64,000 bases of DNA from positions 434,001 through 498,000 of the forward strand of contig JBCNJP010000018.1 in NCBI GenBank assembly GCA_039602395.1, read 5' to 3'. This DNA comes from Deinandra increscens subsp. villosa (taxonomy: Eukaryota; Streptophyta; Magnoliopsida; Asterales; Asteraceae). A program made the translations under genes and the position numbers. Below, in pieces: positions 1 to 12,700 of the stretch; the stretch's first letter is position 1; the number at the start of each line of letters is the position of its first letter. The notes beneath the pieces are model-generated. The model saw nothing but the letters and a program-made list of their open reading frames with translations, made no database searches and was not told where the DNA came from.

Positions 1-534
1 TATATTTTTATTGTCTTATTTTATTTTAATTTTGTTTTATTTATTTCTTAAATTATTACTAAGTTGTCAGATATAAAACTCTCGGGTTTGAGGTCAGGGG
101 AAGCCTTCAGTAATGAACGGGTTAACTTTGACTGTTTGATGATAATTAAAAATTTGATTTGTGGAAGTTTGTGCGTCAAGTGTTCAACTTTAAAACTTGA
201 GGGGGTAATAATGATTTTTTTTTTTAAATTTGAAAGAAAAAGGAGAAGTTCCATCTTCACCACTCTCTCTCTCTCTCTAAACCCTAATCTCCACTACCCT
301 CACCTCCGGTCTCCACCATCCATCGCACACCACCACAACTCTCGCCACCACCCTGCGAACTCACCACCACCACCCTCATCGTAAATCAGCCTCTGAAACA
401 CCCACATAACCCCTCACCGTCGCCGCCACTGTTCCCCCTTCAGCCCGTCGCCACAGTCGCTGGCTCCACTATCTGACACCGCCTGTTCTGTCGGAATCGT
501 TCACCGAACACGATTCCGGTGTGAATTTTGAGCT
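1..534. other. AT-rich flank and C-rich leader, no gene of its own
   Basis: The first 230 bases are AT-rich and show no coding signal. From about 264 there is a short CT microsatellite, then a C-rich, purine-poor leader rich in CCACC and CGCC. It resembles a plant 5' untranslated region and leads directly to the start codon at 535. Small reading frames here look like chance products of the C-rich composition. Confidence 0.5.
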
Positions 535-3480
535 ATGGCACCTCGCCTGAAGCGTGCAGCTAGACCCGCACATGATCGACCCGAGTATGTGTTAAATTAT
601 GTGATTTCTTTTGGTCGGGACTGGAAGGGAATAAGGTTTGGGTGTATTGGTGCTTGAAATTGTGTTTAAAACACAAGTATATGGAATTTAAATTGAGTTG
701 TAGGTGTACTTGGAGAAGATGACCCCTTTTCGAGCGAAATTGAGGCTTTTCGATTAGGCTCCCAAGCTTTTTGATCAGCCTCGGTGCTTCTCGATCGAAG
801 ATTCTCGGTATACGGGACTTTTCGATCGGTGTAAACACTTTTGATCGAACGCTGATACTTCTCAATCAAAGCCTAGGCTTTGCGATCGAGAGATCGGCTT
901 TTCGATCGGGGATCTTGGTGACAGGCAGTCTTTTCGATCAGCTCTAAGGCTTTTCGATCAGGGACTCCAAAATTGGGTAGCTTTTCGATCGGGAACCTAG
1001 TTCTCGATCGGAAAGGTACCTGATGATGTGTTTCAATTGGCTTCTTCCATTTTTAAGCCGTTATGCTGACCGTTTTTCGAGAAATTCGTATGTTTGATAA
1101 ATTTCTGTCTGTTTTGGTTTTTAACTTTGTTTGTGAGTGTAGGGATTTAGATTTTGTCAAAGATCACAACACAGTCGCTTATTTGCTGGACCCGTCTGCA
1201 GAATACAGAGAGAAGTACATGTCAATGATAGAAGGCTTGAAGCGTTGCTGTCTACATTATGCCCTCACAGCAAACCCTGTCATCTGCAAGCGAATGCAAC
1301 AGGAATTCTGGAAGACTACATTTGTATCTGATGATGGGAAGCAGATTATTGCCAAGATACAAGCAACAGCTGTGGTATTGACCGAAGAGAATTTCAGACA
1401 GGCTCTTAGACTAAAAGATGTTGATGCTGATCCATGGCTTTGGATAAAGAGACAGTTACTCAGTGTTTAAAGGAAATGGGATATCACACAGTGTCTCCAC
1501 CTAGTATGAAGGCTCTCCTTCCACCTTACTAGAGAATGTTGGCTCACTACTTGCAGAAGTGCATAATTTCCAAGAAAAGTTCAACACATCAACTGAACCA
1601 AGTGCACACTCATGCTATGGTGTCACTATTTAGAGGGGTTCGTTTCAGTTGGTCCAGGCTAATTTTTGAAGATGTCAAGGCAGTAGTGACCAGGGATAAG
1701 AAATTTGTTGTTGTCCCAAGGTTCATTCAATTGGCACTGGATTCTAGATATCCAAACTTGAGGAAGACTAATGATACACATGATACTAAGCCAATGGGGA
1801 TTGAGGTCTTCCCTATGATTAACTCCAAGAAACAATTTACTGATAAAGTTCCGTTTGGCAACAAGTTTGGTGAATTTGCTAAAATTGCCAGAGAGGAGGT
1901 TCCTGTTCAGAGAAATGTTGTTATTGAAGAGGAACCAATGTGCCCGCCTCTCAGAAGTCAGTTACTGAAATTTCAGATAGTACTGATTGGGAAGACTTTG
2001 ACTTAGAAGATGTAGAGATTGGAGCTCTGCATTTTGATGAGAATGATACCATAAACTATGATTCTTATCTTGATGATATAGAAGTTGAGGAAGTAGAGAC
2101 TGAGACTATTGAGATACCACTGATAAGAAAACGGAAAGCCATAGTGGATCCTCCCCTCGGTGCTTCTGTAACCGAATATCTGACTGAGAAAGTGAAGATT
2201 GCTACGCAACACCTTACAGAAGCCCTACGTGACCCGAGAAGGAAACGATTGGACCCACGTGTGCCTCCATCTACCAGCATAAGTGGAGGTCAATCATCAT
2301 CATCATCACTACCCACACCCTAAGACAAAGGGAAAGTTGTGGAAACAGCAGAATTCAGGAAAGAAATAGAACTCAGAGCGGAGATAGCTGAATTAAAAGC
2401 TCAGAATGCAACTCAGAGTGAACTTACTGGAGATTTGATTGATATTCAAAAGGTCCACAATACTGAGCTAGAGAATCAGAAAAAGATCAACAGAGAATTT
2501 ACCAGGCAGTTTAAAGAACTACACCAGTTGATCAGACAGATGAATTCAGCTAAAGGAAATTCCAAGAAAGATGAAAAGGGAGATCCAGGGAATAAAGAAG
2601 AAAGTTTAGGTGCCAGTGGTTCCTCACAATCACCTGTGTTTGAATTTAAAGATGATATTCCAAATGCATCAGGTCCTGTGATGCCTGAAGGTACTGATGA
2701 AGACACAGACACAAGAGATAGAGATTACATGACGGTACTTGCTGCTAATTTTGATGGAAGTTGGGAGGCACAGACTTTGGCTTATCCTCCTGAGAGGTAC
2801 TTGATTCAGCTGGGTGAACATTATCATGATAAAAGAAGAATCAAATCGGATGTGAAGTCCTGGATGTTCGATGGAGAGAAGAATATGTTTGTTGTTAGAC
2901 GGAAGGGTCAGTATCCATTGGAGTACTACAAATGTTGGACTCAGTTCTACTCACGGACAACTGTGGATCTGACGATGCTATAAAAAGCACCATTCTCCAA
3001 CCTATCTAGAAATGACTATGCTGAGCATTTTTTCAAGAAATTGAGGAATGTTGTTCTTAGCAATTTCAAGAGATTTGAGGACTTTCCACACAAGAAGTCT
3101 TACACGAAAAAATACAGGGGTGTGTTTAAATTGGATGGAAAGAAGAATTTCACTAACGCATTGTATCCACCTACAGAGAAGACCAAAATCATTCCTCTAC
3201 CGATGAAGCATCTTGAAGGATGTTTGGATGACTTCCAGACTTGGGCTTACAGTAACTATTCTAGCGAAGCCAAAATCATTTGCAAGTCAAAGACGATAAC
3301 TGTAATGGAAGTTCGATTTGTTGCGGTTTTATAAGAAGGACATACTAGTGTTGTACAGGCATCAAATTGAGAGCTCTTTAAGAAACGGAAGAATATGCCA
3401 AGAGCTATACTCGAGCCGTGACAGAAATTATGGAGAAGGAGCTGTGGTATGATCCAGCTACTGTGCATTTGTCCAAGAAG
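535..3480 (+). pseudogene. Spliced retroelement accessory gene, decayed
   Basis: Exon 1 runs 535-584 (MAPRLKRAARPAHDRPE). A GT..AG intron (585-1142) joins it in phase to an exon beginning DLDFVKDHNTVAYL. The core HYALTANPVICKRMQQEFW resembles a domain I associate with Asteraceae retroelement polyproteins (family recognition only). A frameshift lies near 1445, an in-frame TAG near 1530 (after PPY), another frameshift near 2000, a TAA at about 2321 and further breaks near 2980 and 3340. Downstream parts are an acidic segment, a Lys/Glu-rich coiled-coil-like region (about 2340-2560), and a stretch around 2720-2980. No protease, RT or integrase is visible, so this is an accessory or gag-like ORF rather than pol. 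It ends just before an LTR, which supports retroelement origin. Not translatable as one protein. Confidence 0.6.
731..1010 (+). repeat. Phased array of TTCGATCG-like sites inside an intron
   Basis: Thirteen sites built on TTTTCGATCG lie at cores 731, 751, 772, 792, 823, 842, 863, 883, 903, 935, 955, 986 and 1005. Several are degenerate (CGAGC, TGATC, CAATC). Steps are 19-21 bp or 31-32 bp, that is two or three helical turns. All lie inside the 585-1142 intron. The core is palindromic and contains two CpGs. See findings. Confidence 0.7.
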
Positions 3481-3524
3481 TTCAGAATGTGAAATTAGTC
3501 TAATGCTAAAGCCTAGGGGAAGAT

Positions 3525-3968
3525 TGTAGAGTCCATAATTTGTGAGGCTTTTGCATTAGAAATAATTGTGGGCTATTTTTAAATGTAATTGGGCTAATTA
3601 GTATATGGGTTGTTAGTGGGTTTTGAGTCCGGTCGAACATAGGCCATGTGGGCCGAAATATTTTTGCTTGTGGATCAAGTTTAGGTTTTTCCTATATAAG
3701 GAATAGGTAGCTACTTGGTTTAGGGTTGTTGGTCGTAAGTTTTGGGTGTCCTTGTGTGTTCCGAAATTCTCCTAGAAGAATTTCGACTTGTGTAAGGTGA
3801 CTAGCAATCGGATTTGTTCAAGTACTCTAAATCGGTTTGTGTTTTTATTTATTGCATAATCGTTTGTTATTGATTTTTCCGTGTATTCTTGAATCATCTC
3901 TAATCACCGGATTCCGCACGGTGATTAGTAAGCTTGATATCGCGTTTGGGTTGATTTCGATCCTTACA
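3525..3968 (+). repeat. LTR (3' LTR of the preceding element)
   Basis: The sequence begins TGTAGAGTCC right after a purine-rich tract (cctaggggaagat) and ends CCTTACA, giving TG..CA termini and a TGTA/TACA inverted repeat. A TATA box (cctatataagg) lies near 3690. At about 444 bp it is a plausible LTR length. No matching 5' LTR is visible in the window, so the left part of the element lies outside or is lost. Confidence 0.55.
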
Positions 3969-4362
3969 GTTGTATAAGCATTCTAGATGTAAATGAAGGC
4001 TAATTCTTAGATTGCATTTGTAAGTTCGTGTGAGTTTAGTGGATGATGGAAATGGGTTTAACCCACCTCTTGAATTTGGAACATGATCATGGTGATGGGT
4101 TAGAATAGCTAAATTAGACCCCACGTATGCTTGATTATGTGAAAAAAGATTGTAAAGTTTACATAGCATTGTGAATTGAGATGCAATTATGTAAAGAATG
4201 TGTAAATTGGTATAAATTTGGCATTTTCATGCGCACGAAGTGTTTGTGAAAATGCCTAAAGAGATGTAGATATTAAAAGTGGGTGGAAATGGTTGAATTG
4301 TTAAGTGGGTAATATTTGAAAGTTATGTCATAGATTTTCAATCTAATCGACCAAGTAAATTA

Positions 4363-4513
4363 TATTAAATATCAGATTATTATTAGTTACGGTTAATTAG
4401 TATGAGCCCACGAGCCCATTAGATATTAGGGTTTAGAGAGCATTCTCTATATAATGTAATATCTCCTATCAATAATTATCAATTCAGTTATTTCAGTATT
4501 TCACATTCTTATA
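4363..4513 (+). repeat. 5' LTR of short Copia-type element
   Basis: 151 bp, starting TATTAAATATC and ending CATTCTTATA. Termini are TA..TA instead of TG..CA in both copies. A TATA box (ctatataatg) is present near 4447. Confidence 0.85.
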
Positions 4514-5704
4514 TGGTATCACAGCCTACGATCCAAACCCTAGTCGCCGCCACTGAGTTTGAATCCTAGAAAGGGCGGTGTGCCGTGACTCTTGCCGCCG
4601 CCGCCCTGTCCCATCTTCTTCGTATGTTTTTTTTTCTAGTTTTTTTGTCTTTATCAAATAAAGTTTTATTTTCGATTCAAGATTCCAACTACTACATCTT
4701 ATTGTGCATCTGTTTATTGATCGTTATGTATAATTTACTCCTCAATCAACGTGCCATCTTTTCAAATTCAATTTGAAGATTCACTTTTCTTGACGCCGTC
4801 ATCTTGATTATGATTTAAGCTTGGCGTAAGATTATTGGTGTATCATACATGTGATTTCTTTTTGGCACAACAGATGGATTATTTTTTTTGGGTATATGGG
4901 GATTGATATTCACATTCACATATATACGGTTTATATTCCATTTGTCTCTCTCCTTATCGTTTCTATCATCACTGACTTATTTGAGATCTTCATAAGTGTT
5001 ATTTTGGGTAGTTATATGAGCAATTATCTATTTGTGTTTCATAGTTTTCGTATGGTTTGTGCTATATTTTCTTTATTCATTATCATTCTCTTGGTTTGTT
5101 TATGACTTATGGCTTCTAAATTCGCTCAGATCATGGTCTATGATACCAATCTCAAACTACAGTTTGACTAGATTGGCTTTTCTTTCTATTCCTTTTTGAT
5201 CTCCGGATCTCATCTTTGGATCTACGGATCCAAGAAACTGTCCCCTGACCACGGTCACCGGCCATTTTATGTTTTTTTTTCTTTCTTTCTTTTTAGATCT
5301 ACGGATCTAAGAGACCTCTGCTTGCCAACAATCCTTGGCACACCGTCACACGACCATTAACGATTGTCGAGTTTCTTCTTTTCTCAATAGCCTCTCCGCC
5401 CTCTTCTGCCTCGTCATAGCCGACTAAGATGAAACTGATGCTTGAATGAATCTAGCCATTATGTTTATGATTCTGAAAACCAAGACCCAAAACCGAATGA
5501 AGTCATCAAAGGAACCAAAGTTGAGCAACCTTAACAATTCTTTCAGGGATGCAACTATTCTGAGCCTCTAGCAGAAGATTGGAATTTCGAGTCGTGAATT
5601 GAAATTGAAGCTAGTTTTTAGTTATTTATTATTATGTTTAAGTTTTTCTTGTTATTCAGTCTTTAGCGTATGATTTCTTCCGCTACGACTGCGGGGGGGG
5701 GGGG

Positions 5705-5855
5705 TATTAAATATCAGATTATTATTAGTTAGGGTTAAATAGTATGAGCCCACGGGCCCATTAGATATTAGGGTTTAGAGAACATTCTCTATATAATGTA
5801 ATATCTCTTATCAATAATGACCAATTCAGTTATTTCAGTATTTCACATTCTTATA
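5705..5855 (+). repeat. 3' LTR of short Copia-type element
   Basis: Same 151-bp sequence as 4363-4513 with about 7 substitutions, with the same TA..TA ends, followed by the target duplication AATTA. Confidence 0.85.
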
Positions 5856-5860
5856 AATTA

Positions 5861-6475
5861 GAGGTGAGGGTGGTGGGAGCTCAAGCCATCAAGGAATGCC
5901 AAAATTTGAAGATTTGAGGTAACACATGGGTGGTAAAAGTATTACGTTTCAAGCCATCAAGGAATGCCAATGTTTAAAGATTTGAGGTAAAATGCAGGTT
6001 GTGGTGATTTTTTTTCTTAAAAGAATTTTGTGTCGCAGTTAAATATTTTACTAGAAAAAACCAATGAACCTGCAAGTGGGAATCGGTCTCACTAGGAACC
6101 AATGGGTAAGAATAGATTTGAGTATATATGACACGAACCCCTTTAAAACAAGATACACTTTATTACTCTATGTCATTGGTGCAATTTCAATGGCACTTCC
6201 AGTTCCATTTTGATGCAACTCTGTTTGCTTTTTCTTCTAGCCTATCTAGTTGGTTGCTAATAAAAAAACAATGCAAAGTTAATGTATCGTTTTTTAACAA
6301 GCAATACATTAGGTCTACTTTTTTTGCTGGAGTAGGCCCTTCAGTTATATGGGTTACCAAGTGGAGTTCAGTTTAAGGCCGAGAATCTTATCGTATAATG
6401 GAAGTCATTGGGCTGGGCTGTTGATATGCTCATTCTTTTAAGGTCTACTAAAAGTAAAAAAAAAATATATATATA
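5861..6475. other. Intergenic, with a 70-bp tandem duplication
   Basis: At about 5878-5992 a segment containing caagccatcaaggaatgcca and gatttgaggtaa occurs twice about 70 bp apart with some divergence. The rest shows no gene, and the 82-codon frame at 6128 has no recognisable content. Confidence 0.5.
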
Positions 6476-7317
6476 GGGTGAGATTATTGTGAGAAGTTTA
6501 GTTTTGATAAGAAGGATAATAAGAAATCATAGCCATTAAATATTCAAATTAATGAAGATCTATGACCCAAAATTTTTCTATGTAAGATTAAAGAGAAAAA
6601 TAAAAGAAAACAAAAGATGGAAGGGTATTTTTGACTTTTTATCAAATTCTCCCAATTTTTTAAACCTTCACAACTCTTAGATACGACATTATTTTTTTTT
6701 CAAAAAAATACACCATAAAAACGAGCATTTTTTATCTTCAAAATGCGTACAGTGTTGTTATATATAAAATTAATTTTTTTTACTCTTTCGATAGTATCAA
6801 AATGTTCAGATCATTGTGTCATTGTGTCAAAATGTTCAGATCATTGTGTCAAAAATGTTTTGATCATTGTGTCATATTGTGTCAAAATATTTATATCATT
6901 GTGTTATATGGTGTCAAAAACCGAAAGAGTATCTAATTTTATATATAGCAACACTATATATACTTTGTATATATACTTTGACACAATGACACAATGAATT
7001 AAACATTTTGACACAATGATCTGAACATTGTGTCAAAAACTGAAAGAGTATATTTTTTAAATTTTTATATAGCAACACTATAGGTGTTTTAAAGATAAAA
7101 AATGCTCGTTTTTATGGTGTATTTTTTTTTTTGAAAAAATAATGTCGTATGTGAAAGTTATAAATGTTTAAATAAAAATAGGGGAAGTAGATAAAATGTC
7201 AACAAAAATAGCTAAGACTAAAATACCCATCTTTTCTTTTTTATTAGATCAATATCCAATGACTGAAATTCCTTCTTATTTTCTTACCCAAAACAAACTT
7301 CTTATTTGAACCTCTCA
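6476..7317. mobile_element. Foldback MITE with long inverted repeats
   Basis: The left end GGGTGAGATTATTGTGAGAA and the reverse complement of the right end (GAGAGGTTCAAATAAGAAG) are related. Inside, 6684-6740 and 7092-7148 are near-perfect inverted copies (cgacattatt.. to ..aataatgtcg). The centre holds several copies of a TCAAAATGTTCAGATCATTGTG-like unit on one arm and inverted copies on the other. It lies next to a TATATATA run. TIR wording matches the MITE at 15630. No coding capacity. Confidence 0.75.
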
Positions 7318-7600
7318 TTTGCAAAAAAATGTTAACATATTAACAAAAACAAATTTGGGTGAATAGTATCTACGGTGATTTCACTGTTTAGGTATTTTTT
7401 TTTAAATTTTATCGATTTTCTTTTCCGTCTATTTTACGTAGCGTTATACTAATTTAACTGTTTTGTATCCCCACGACAAATGCAGTTGTTTTTATTTATG
7501 TCTTCTTTACGTTATAGTAATTCAACTATTTTTCTTGTCCGCATTATTTCCATGACAATGTTTGGATCTTCAAAAACTAGTTTGTTACATTCTATGTAGT
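7318..7600. other. AT-rich intergenic, no feature recognised
   Basis: AT-rich sequence with no ORF, repeat end or motif that I can name. Confidence 0.4.
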
Positions 7601-7609
7601 GGTGATTGA

Positions 7610-8270
7610 AATTCAAACATGTTATAAAACCAACCCGACCTGAGCTAATCCTCAAATCGGTTTCACTAGAACTCGGTTCCAATTAGACTCCATCTTCCTG
7701 CGTTTTTTTGTCGGTTTCCAACCCTATAAGTGAAACCGGTGTAAACCAATTACCAAATTGGTTTGAACTTGAACCAACTCTATCATTTTTCTCACAAAAC
7801 TGGTTCAGCCTGAATCAATTTAAAAAAGAAAGTTGACTTTTGTCATCTCAACCCAAACCAGTTATCTGAATTGTGCACCTCTAGGTGGGTAAATATGTTT
7901 TTTTACCCAAATTAGTTTGGGTTCAAAATCGGTTTTTTACATGTTTGACCAGTTCTAAAACAGGGTTCAAACCAGTTTCCACCGGTTCAGTTCAGTTTAC
8001 CATGTTCAAAATCGTTTTTTAGGCCAAATGAACTGGTGTATGTTAATTAAAACCGCATCACATTGATAAAAAAAAGGGATAAACTGAATCAGTCAAACTG
8101 GTTTGTAAAGGAAAACCGGATCGGAGCTGTTTCAAATCGGATTCAACGTATTATATATGCGGTTGTGCAACCAAACGGTTAGATTCAACTCATATATACG
8201 CAAACCGGCTTCAAACTGGATTGAATATGAAATCGCTTTAACTCAAGCCGGCTTCTTAATTATAATTTTT
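7610..8270. repeat. Degenerate AACCGGTTT-rich region, possible hAT MITE relic
   Basis: The stretch is dense in variants of GGTTCAAACCGGTTT on both strands. A hAT-like end word (gtgcacctcta) lies near 7876. The composition resembles the interior of hAT MITEs such as those at 8960, 42979 and 62336, but no paired termini could be found. Confidence 0.4.
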
Positions 8271-8951
8271 TTCTGTTAGTTAACACACAAACCCGCTAGT
8301 CTCCTTTTACACAACTTTAACGGGCACACTTAAGCGTAACAACTATTGGTTCAACTTTAATGGACTGGGAGCTCTTTGGTATAAGTCTCACTTGTAAAAA
8401 AAGTAAATAAATGTGGGTTACAAGTTGGGCCAGGGGTTTTCTCATCTCTGGTGGGTTTCCTCCTAATAAAGATTGAAGATGATCGGGTGAATAAGTAATG
8501 CCACCGTCACTGATCCAAATATGCCGTTAAAAAAACTGACTATTGATTGATTTATGATTTCTTTTACTAGCTAGTGTCATACACATTTAACTAAGAATTT
8601 GAAATAAATTAAGGAAAGTAAATTAAATACTTGGTCAAACCTGTAGTTACGTGTTTATCTAATTAATCAATTAATCAACGATGCTGTTTTTAAATATACA
8701 CGAGTGTAAAATATATAAAATGGATATAAGTAATTAAAATAAAAAGTTAAGCAAGTGTGTTGTTGCATTGACATGCATGATCCCATGTGCAAATTGCATG
8801 TTACGGTTCTACACCGTCAATCTTGGTCAAACATCTCGTAATAAAACTAACACAACTCGAAAGTAAACATTTTGTGTCAGTGTGTGTACTGATAAAAATA
8901 GCCAATTAAAAATGATTCAATTAACGTTATTAAATTTCTATCACAGGAGTA
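8271..8951. other. Intergenic, nothing recognised
   Basis: No ORF, RNA gene or repeat structure that I can support. Confidence 0.4.
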
Positions 8952-9649
8952 TATATACATAGGGGTGTTTATTGGTTTGGTTTACGGTTTATTCGTTTTA
9001 TTCGATTCGGTTTATTCGGTTTGAAGTTTTTTTTATGATAACCATAACCAAGCCAAACCGTATTGATAATCTCACAAACCGAATCGAATAAACCATATTC
9101 AATATGATTTGGTTTCGGTTGAGAACCGAATTAATCGTATTCAAACCGTTTAAGCCTTCTTCACCAAATAACATATTTTGCGTACTTTTTTGCTAATAAA
9201 AAACAAAGAGCAAACATTTTTAACATATCCCTAGAGTTTAAAACCATAATCCGATATACAACCAAAATACTTCTAACCAAAATACCTAGAACCAAAGTAC
9301 CCACAACCAAATACATACAACTAAAGTACCCACAACCAAATACCTACAACCCAAATACCTACAAATCGTATGAATAAATCGAGCGATCGAACTCACATAC
9401 CTATGCTTCAAAGGAAAACAGTAGGTCGAGGTAGCAGGTAGCCGCTTGTTTTTTGTAGAGTGGAAGAGGAGAAGACGATGACTACTCTTTACGAACTAGG
9501 GTGGGAACGTGGAGTAGAGACGTAGAGTGAGTGGTAGAGTTATCGATAGACTTGTTTTACTCTAAAAGAAACCATGGATATATGGGTCGTATTTAGTTGG
9601 ATTGTGGATAAGTGGGCTTAACTTAAATGGTGTAATGGTTTTAGTTTTC

Positions 9650-9690
9650 AAACCAAATTGGTTCTCAAATGATCCTCTCCCTATATATAT
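9650..9690 (-). repeat. MITE end fragment
   Basis: The words aaccaaattggttctcaaatg and atcctctccc, followed by a TA run, are the reverse complement of the terminus of the MITE at 15630. Only this end is recognisable on the left side of the Helitron. Confidence 0.5.
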
Positions 9691-9707
9691 ATATATATAT
9701 ATATATA

Positions 9708-12700
9708 CTAGCCGTGTGCCCGCGCATTGCGGCGGCGACAGTGTATAGTGCGTTATTCGTCTTTTGTTCACGCGTTGCAGCGGCACAAGAAACTATAACG
9801 CGGTGTTTGTTTATTTGTTCGCTTGTTATGGCGGCACGACAATTTATATCGAGGTATTCGTTTATTTAGAACTCAAACAAATAACAACAAACACCCGAAT
9901 TGAAATATATATTGGTCACAAACATAGTAATTTAAAACCAAATGAGTTGTAAGATAGAAGTCATAAGAAGCCATTTGTCTTCATTCGCGACATACTTGAC
10001 GTAGAATTCTATAGGAGATACGGTGTGATAAGTTTGAAAATACGTCTTGAGCGGCATTGTTCATCTTAGATGTCTTAAAATGTGTTTCAAATTTAACCGA
10101 CGTAGTCATGTTCTAGATCAATATACTCCAAATGTCCAAAAGAATGTAGCATTTTCACATATCTCATTTCCAAGTATACAAAAGAATGTAGCATTTTCCT
10201 TTAAACTATGTGTGAGCCAAATGTCGTAGTTTTTTTTTATGGAATGGAAGGTTTTCACTTTGTAGTCAAATTCAATGCATAAAAGTAATGAGTCAAATGT
10301 CCCGCAGTACAAGATATAATGATAGTTTAGTTGCTATATTCAAAACATATAGATAATGACCACAATTCTTATTTATATTTGATATAAAAAAAAACATTTT
10401 TCTATCATGAATCATTTATGCTTTCATACCGAGCAAAAATTATCAAATATAAATAATAAATCAAAAATATCCTTTGACTATTAAAGTCAACGCATAAGAA
10501 AGAATCATCCATAAGCCCATCTTTAATGGAAGTGCAAGCACCTCTACAAAGCAACATGCCTAACATTTACAATTGCATATATCGGTGATCTCAATAACCA
10601 CACCAACATATCTAGAGTTCAAAACTACTAAAATTAAAATCTATTATAAAATACTAAAAGTTCGCAATTATAAATAATTCAGAAGTGTCATCGTATCACC
10701 GATTCACATACGAACTTTCTGATATGTTAAATCCAGAATCTGATATGAAAAAATTAAACTTCATCTGAATGCTTAAAAATGGAAGTACAAGCACCTCTAC
10801 AAATGTAAACAGTAACTTTCAGCAAGAGCTCATTACACAAATGGGTTGAGCCTTAAGGAACATAAGTTTTAACAAAAAGAAAGAATTATGGTTTCACAAT
10901 GGTATATTCACCTGACTACATGTTGCATTGTAAAGTACCAAATAACTCACGGATTTTGAGCTGATTTTGATATGAGATCTGCTGCAAAAGTCAAGCCATA
11001 GAGAAATAAGAAACTATGTAAGTAATAAACATATAAACATACATATATGATTAATATCTATTTACGTTAAAAAAATATATATTTAAGGCTTCATGCAAGT
11101 AAAATGGACTTATGCTTAAAACCTAAATTGCAAAAATGGACATAGAGATATATGTTACGTAAGCTATGGATAATAAAAGTAGAAGATTTAGACTTAAAAC
11201 TGGTCAATATCCATACCCTAAAATCACATAAAAAGGTCAATATGCTTTAAGGCAGGGCTATGTGACTACTTTGAAAACTAATTACTTCACACAAGAAGAT
11301 AAAGTTATATGCTCTTGGCCACGCGTATAGAGTTACATAGACCTTATTTATTTTGGTGATCAATAAATGTGACACGTTAGACCTGGTTTAGAAAAATGAA
11401 ACAAACCTTTTTTATCTCTCTCTAATGATTCTTGTATATACTAAAGCTGACTACGAACAGAGTTCTTACCATATTTAAAAGGCATGAAAATCGAATTATC
11501 TATGCATTGTACACTCAAATTCAGAAAATTGGTTTGGAAATATCCTGCAATTGAACTCTCAAATTCAGAATTTAACCTTTTATATAACTTAAATATAAAA
11601 CCTTTTACCTTGGTGAGGTGCTGAAAGCATTTGCTCACAAATGGAATGATACATGATTGGTGTCCGTGTCTTCTTACAATAATTGATAAAATTCAATTTC
11701 ATTTTAAAGGAAAAAAAATGTAACGTAACTGAGTTAGAAACCAAAAATAAATCAAAGGATGAAGTTTTGATTCCAAACTCAAAGACACATAAACACACAT
11801 ATATGAAACCAGATTGCAGCTCAACAGTTAATAAGAAATCGAAGAAAACAGGGTCTGAAGTCAAAAGCTTAAGAAGGTTACATACCTGATAAACCTGCTT
11901 TGGCAAAAGACATGGATTGAAGCATATAACTTCCTTACATCAATTTGTTTTTTGCATCTTCATTTGCAAATCACTGATTCTAAAGTGAAACATGTAAAAA
12001 TGGTTAAACCAGCTTGTAGCAATATCAGAAGTCTACAAAATAACATCAAAAAAGTACATCTATAACAATCAAGTTATCCCAACAGGCCCGAAAAAACGTC
12101 AAGGACCTGGTGTATGTATGCAATCTTGCATATCATGATTAATCTGATATGATGGGGAAGTAGAAAAACAAATCTATGAACTTTCTTAACTATGAATTTG
12201 ATGTGATGGGGAAGTAAAAAAACAAATATGTGAACTTCATATTGTTCTTTGTTCCCGTCTTAATAATAAATTTTCTCCATTCTTCTTAAACTCACATATT
12301 TTATGGTTGTATACTTTTACAGGTTTGTCTCTGAAATTTAACATAAAACGCATTCAATAGGTTTGCCCTTAGACTTGAGAGACCCTTTTAACCCGACCCG
12401 CTAGAACCATGTACATATAGTCCCGGTCCAGATGTCCACCTAGATGTTCATGTATTATAAAAAAAACGGTTTCAATTAATCAAAATTGAAAGACAGACTG
12501 TGGTCATAGGTCAACCCAACATGACCTAGTCTGCTGTTTTAAATGGTACTAAAATCTACCCTTTTTTACCATTTCAAAGAGTCCCTGAAGAAATAAACCA
12601 AACCTCTCGGGATAACACGGTAGTGGCCTCCAAGATCTGTAGCCAAAGTTGATCAATAACCAATAGCATATGGAATGCGACCCAGTAAAGTAGATACCTC

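Larger units (their letters stand above)
4358..5860 (+). mobile_element. Short nonautonomous Copia-type element with both LTRs
   Basis: Two 151-bp LTRs (4363-4513 and 5705-5855) flank a 1191-bp interior. Target duplications AATTA lie at 4358-4362 and 5856-5860. The primer site TGGTATCACAGCC follows the left LTR at 4514, close to the initiator-Met tRNA site of Copia elements. The interior has no gag or pol ORF, so the element would depend on others. The right LTR is preceded by an unbroken run of G (5692-5704) where the polypurine tract should be. LTRs differ at about 7 of 151 positions. Confidence 0.85.

Noticed and set aside
4851..5105. 84-codon hydrophobic plus-strand frame inside the short Copia-type element
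   Set aside because: Phe/Ile-rich composition follows from T-rich DNA. No conserved motif, and the element interior is non-coding.
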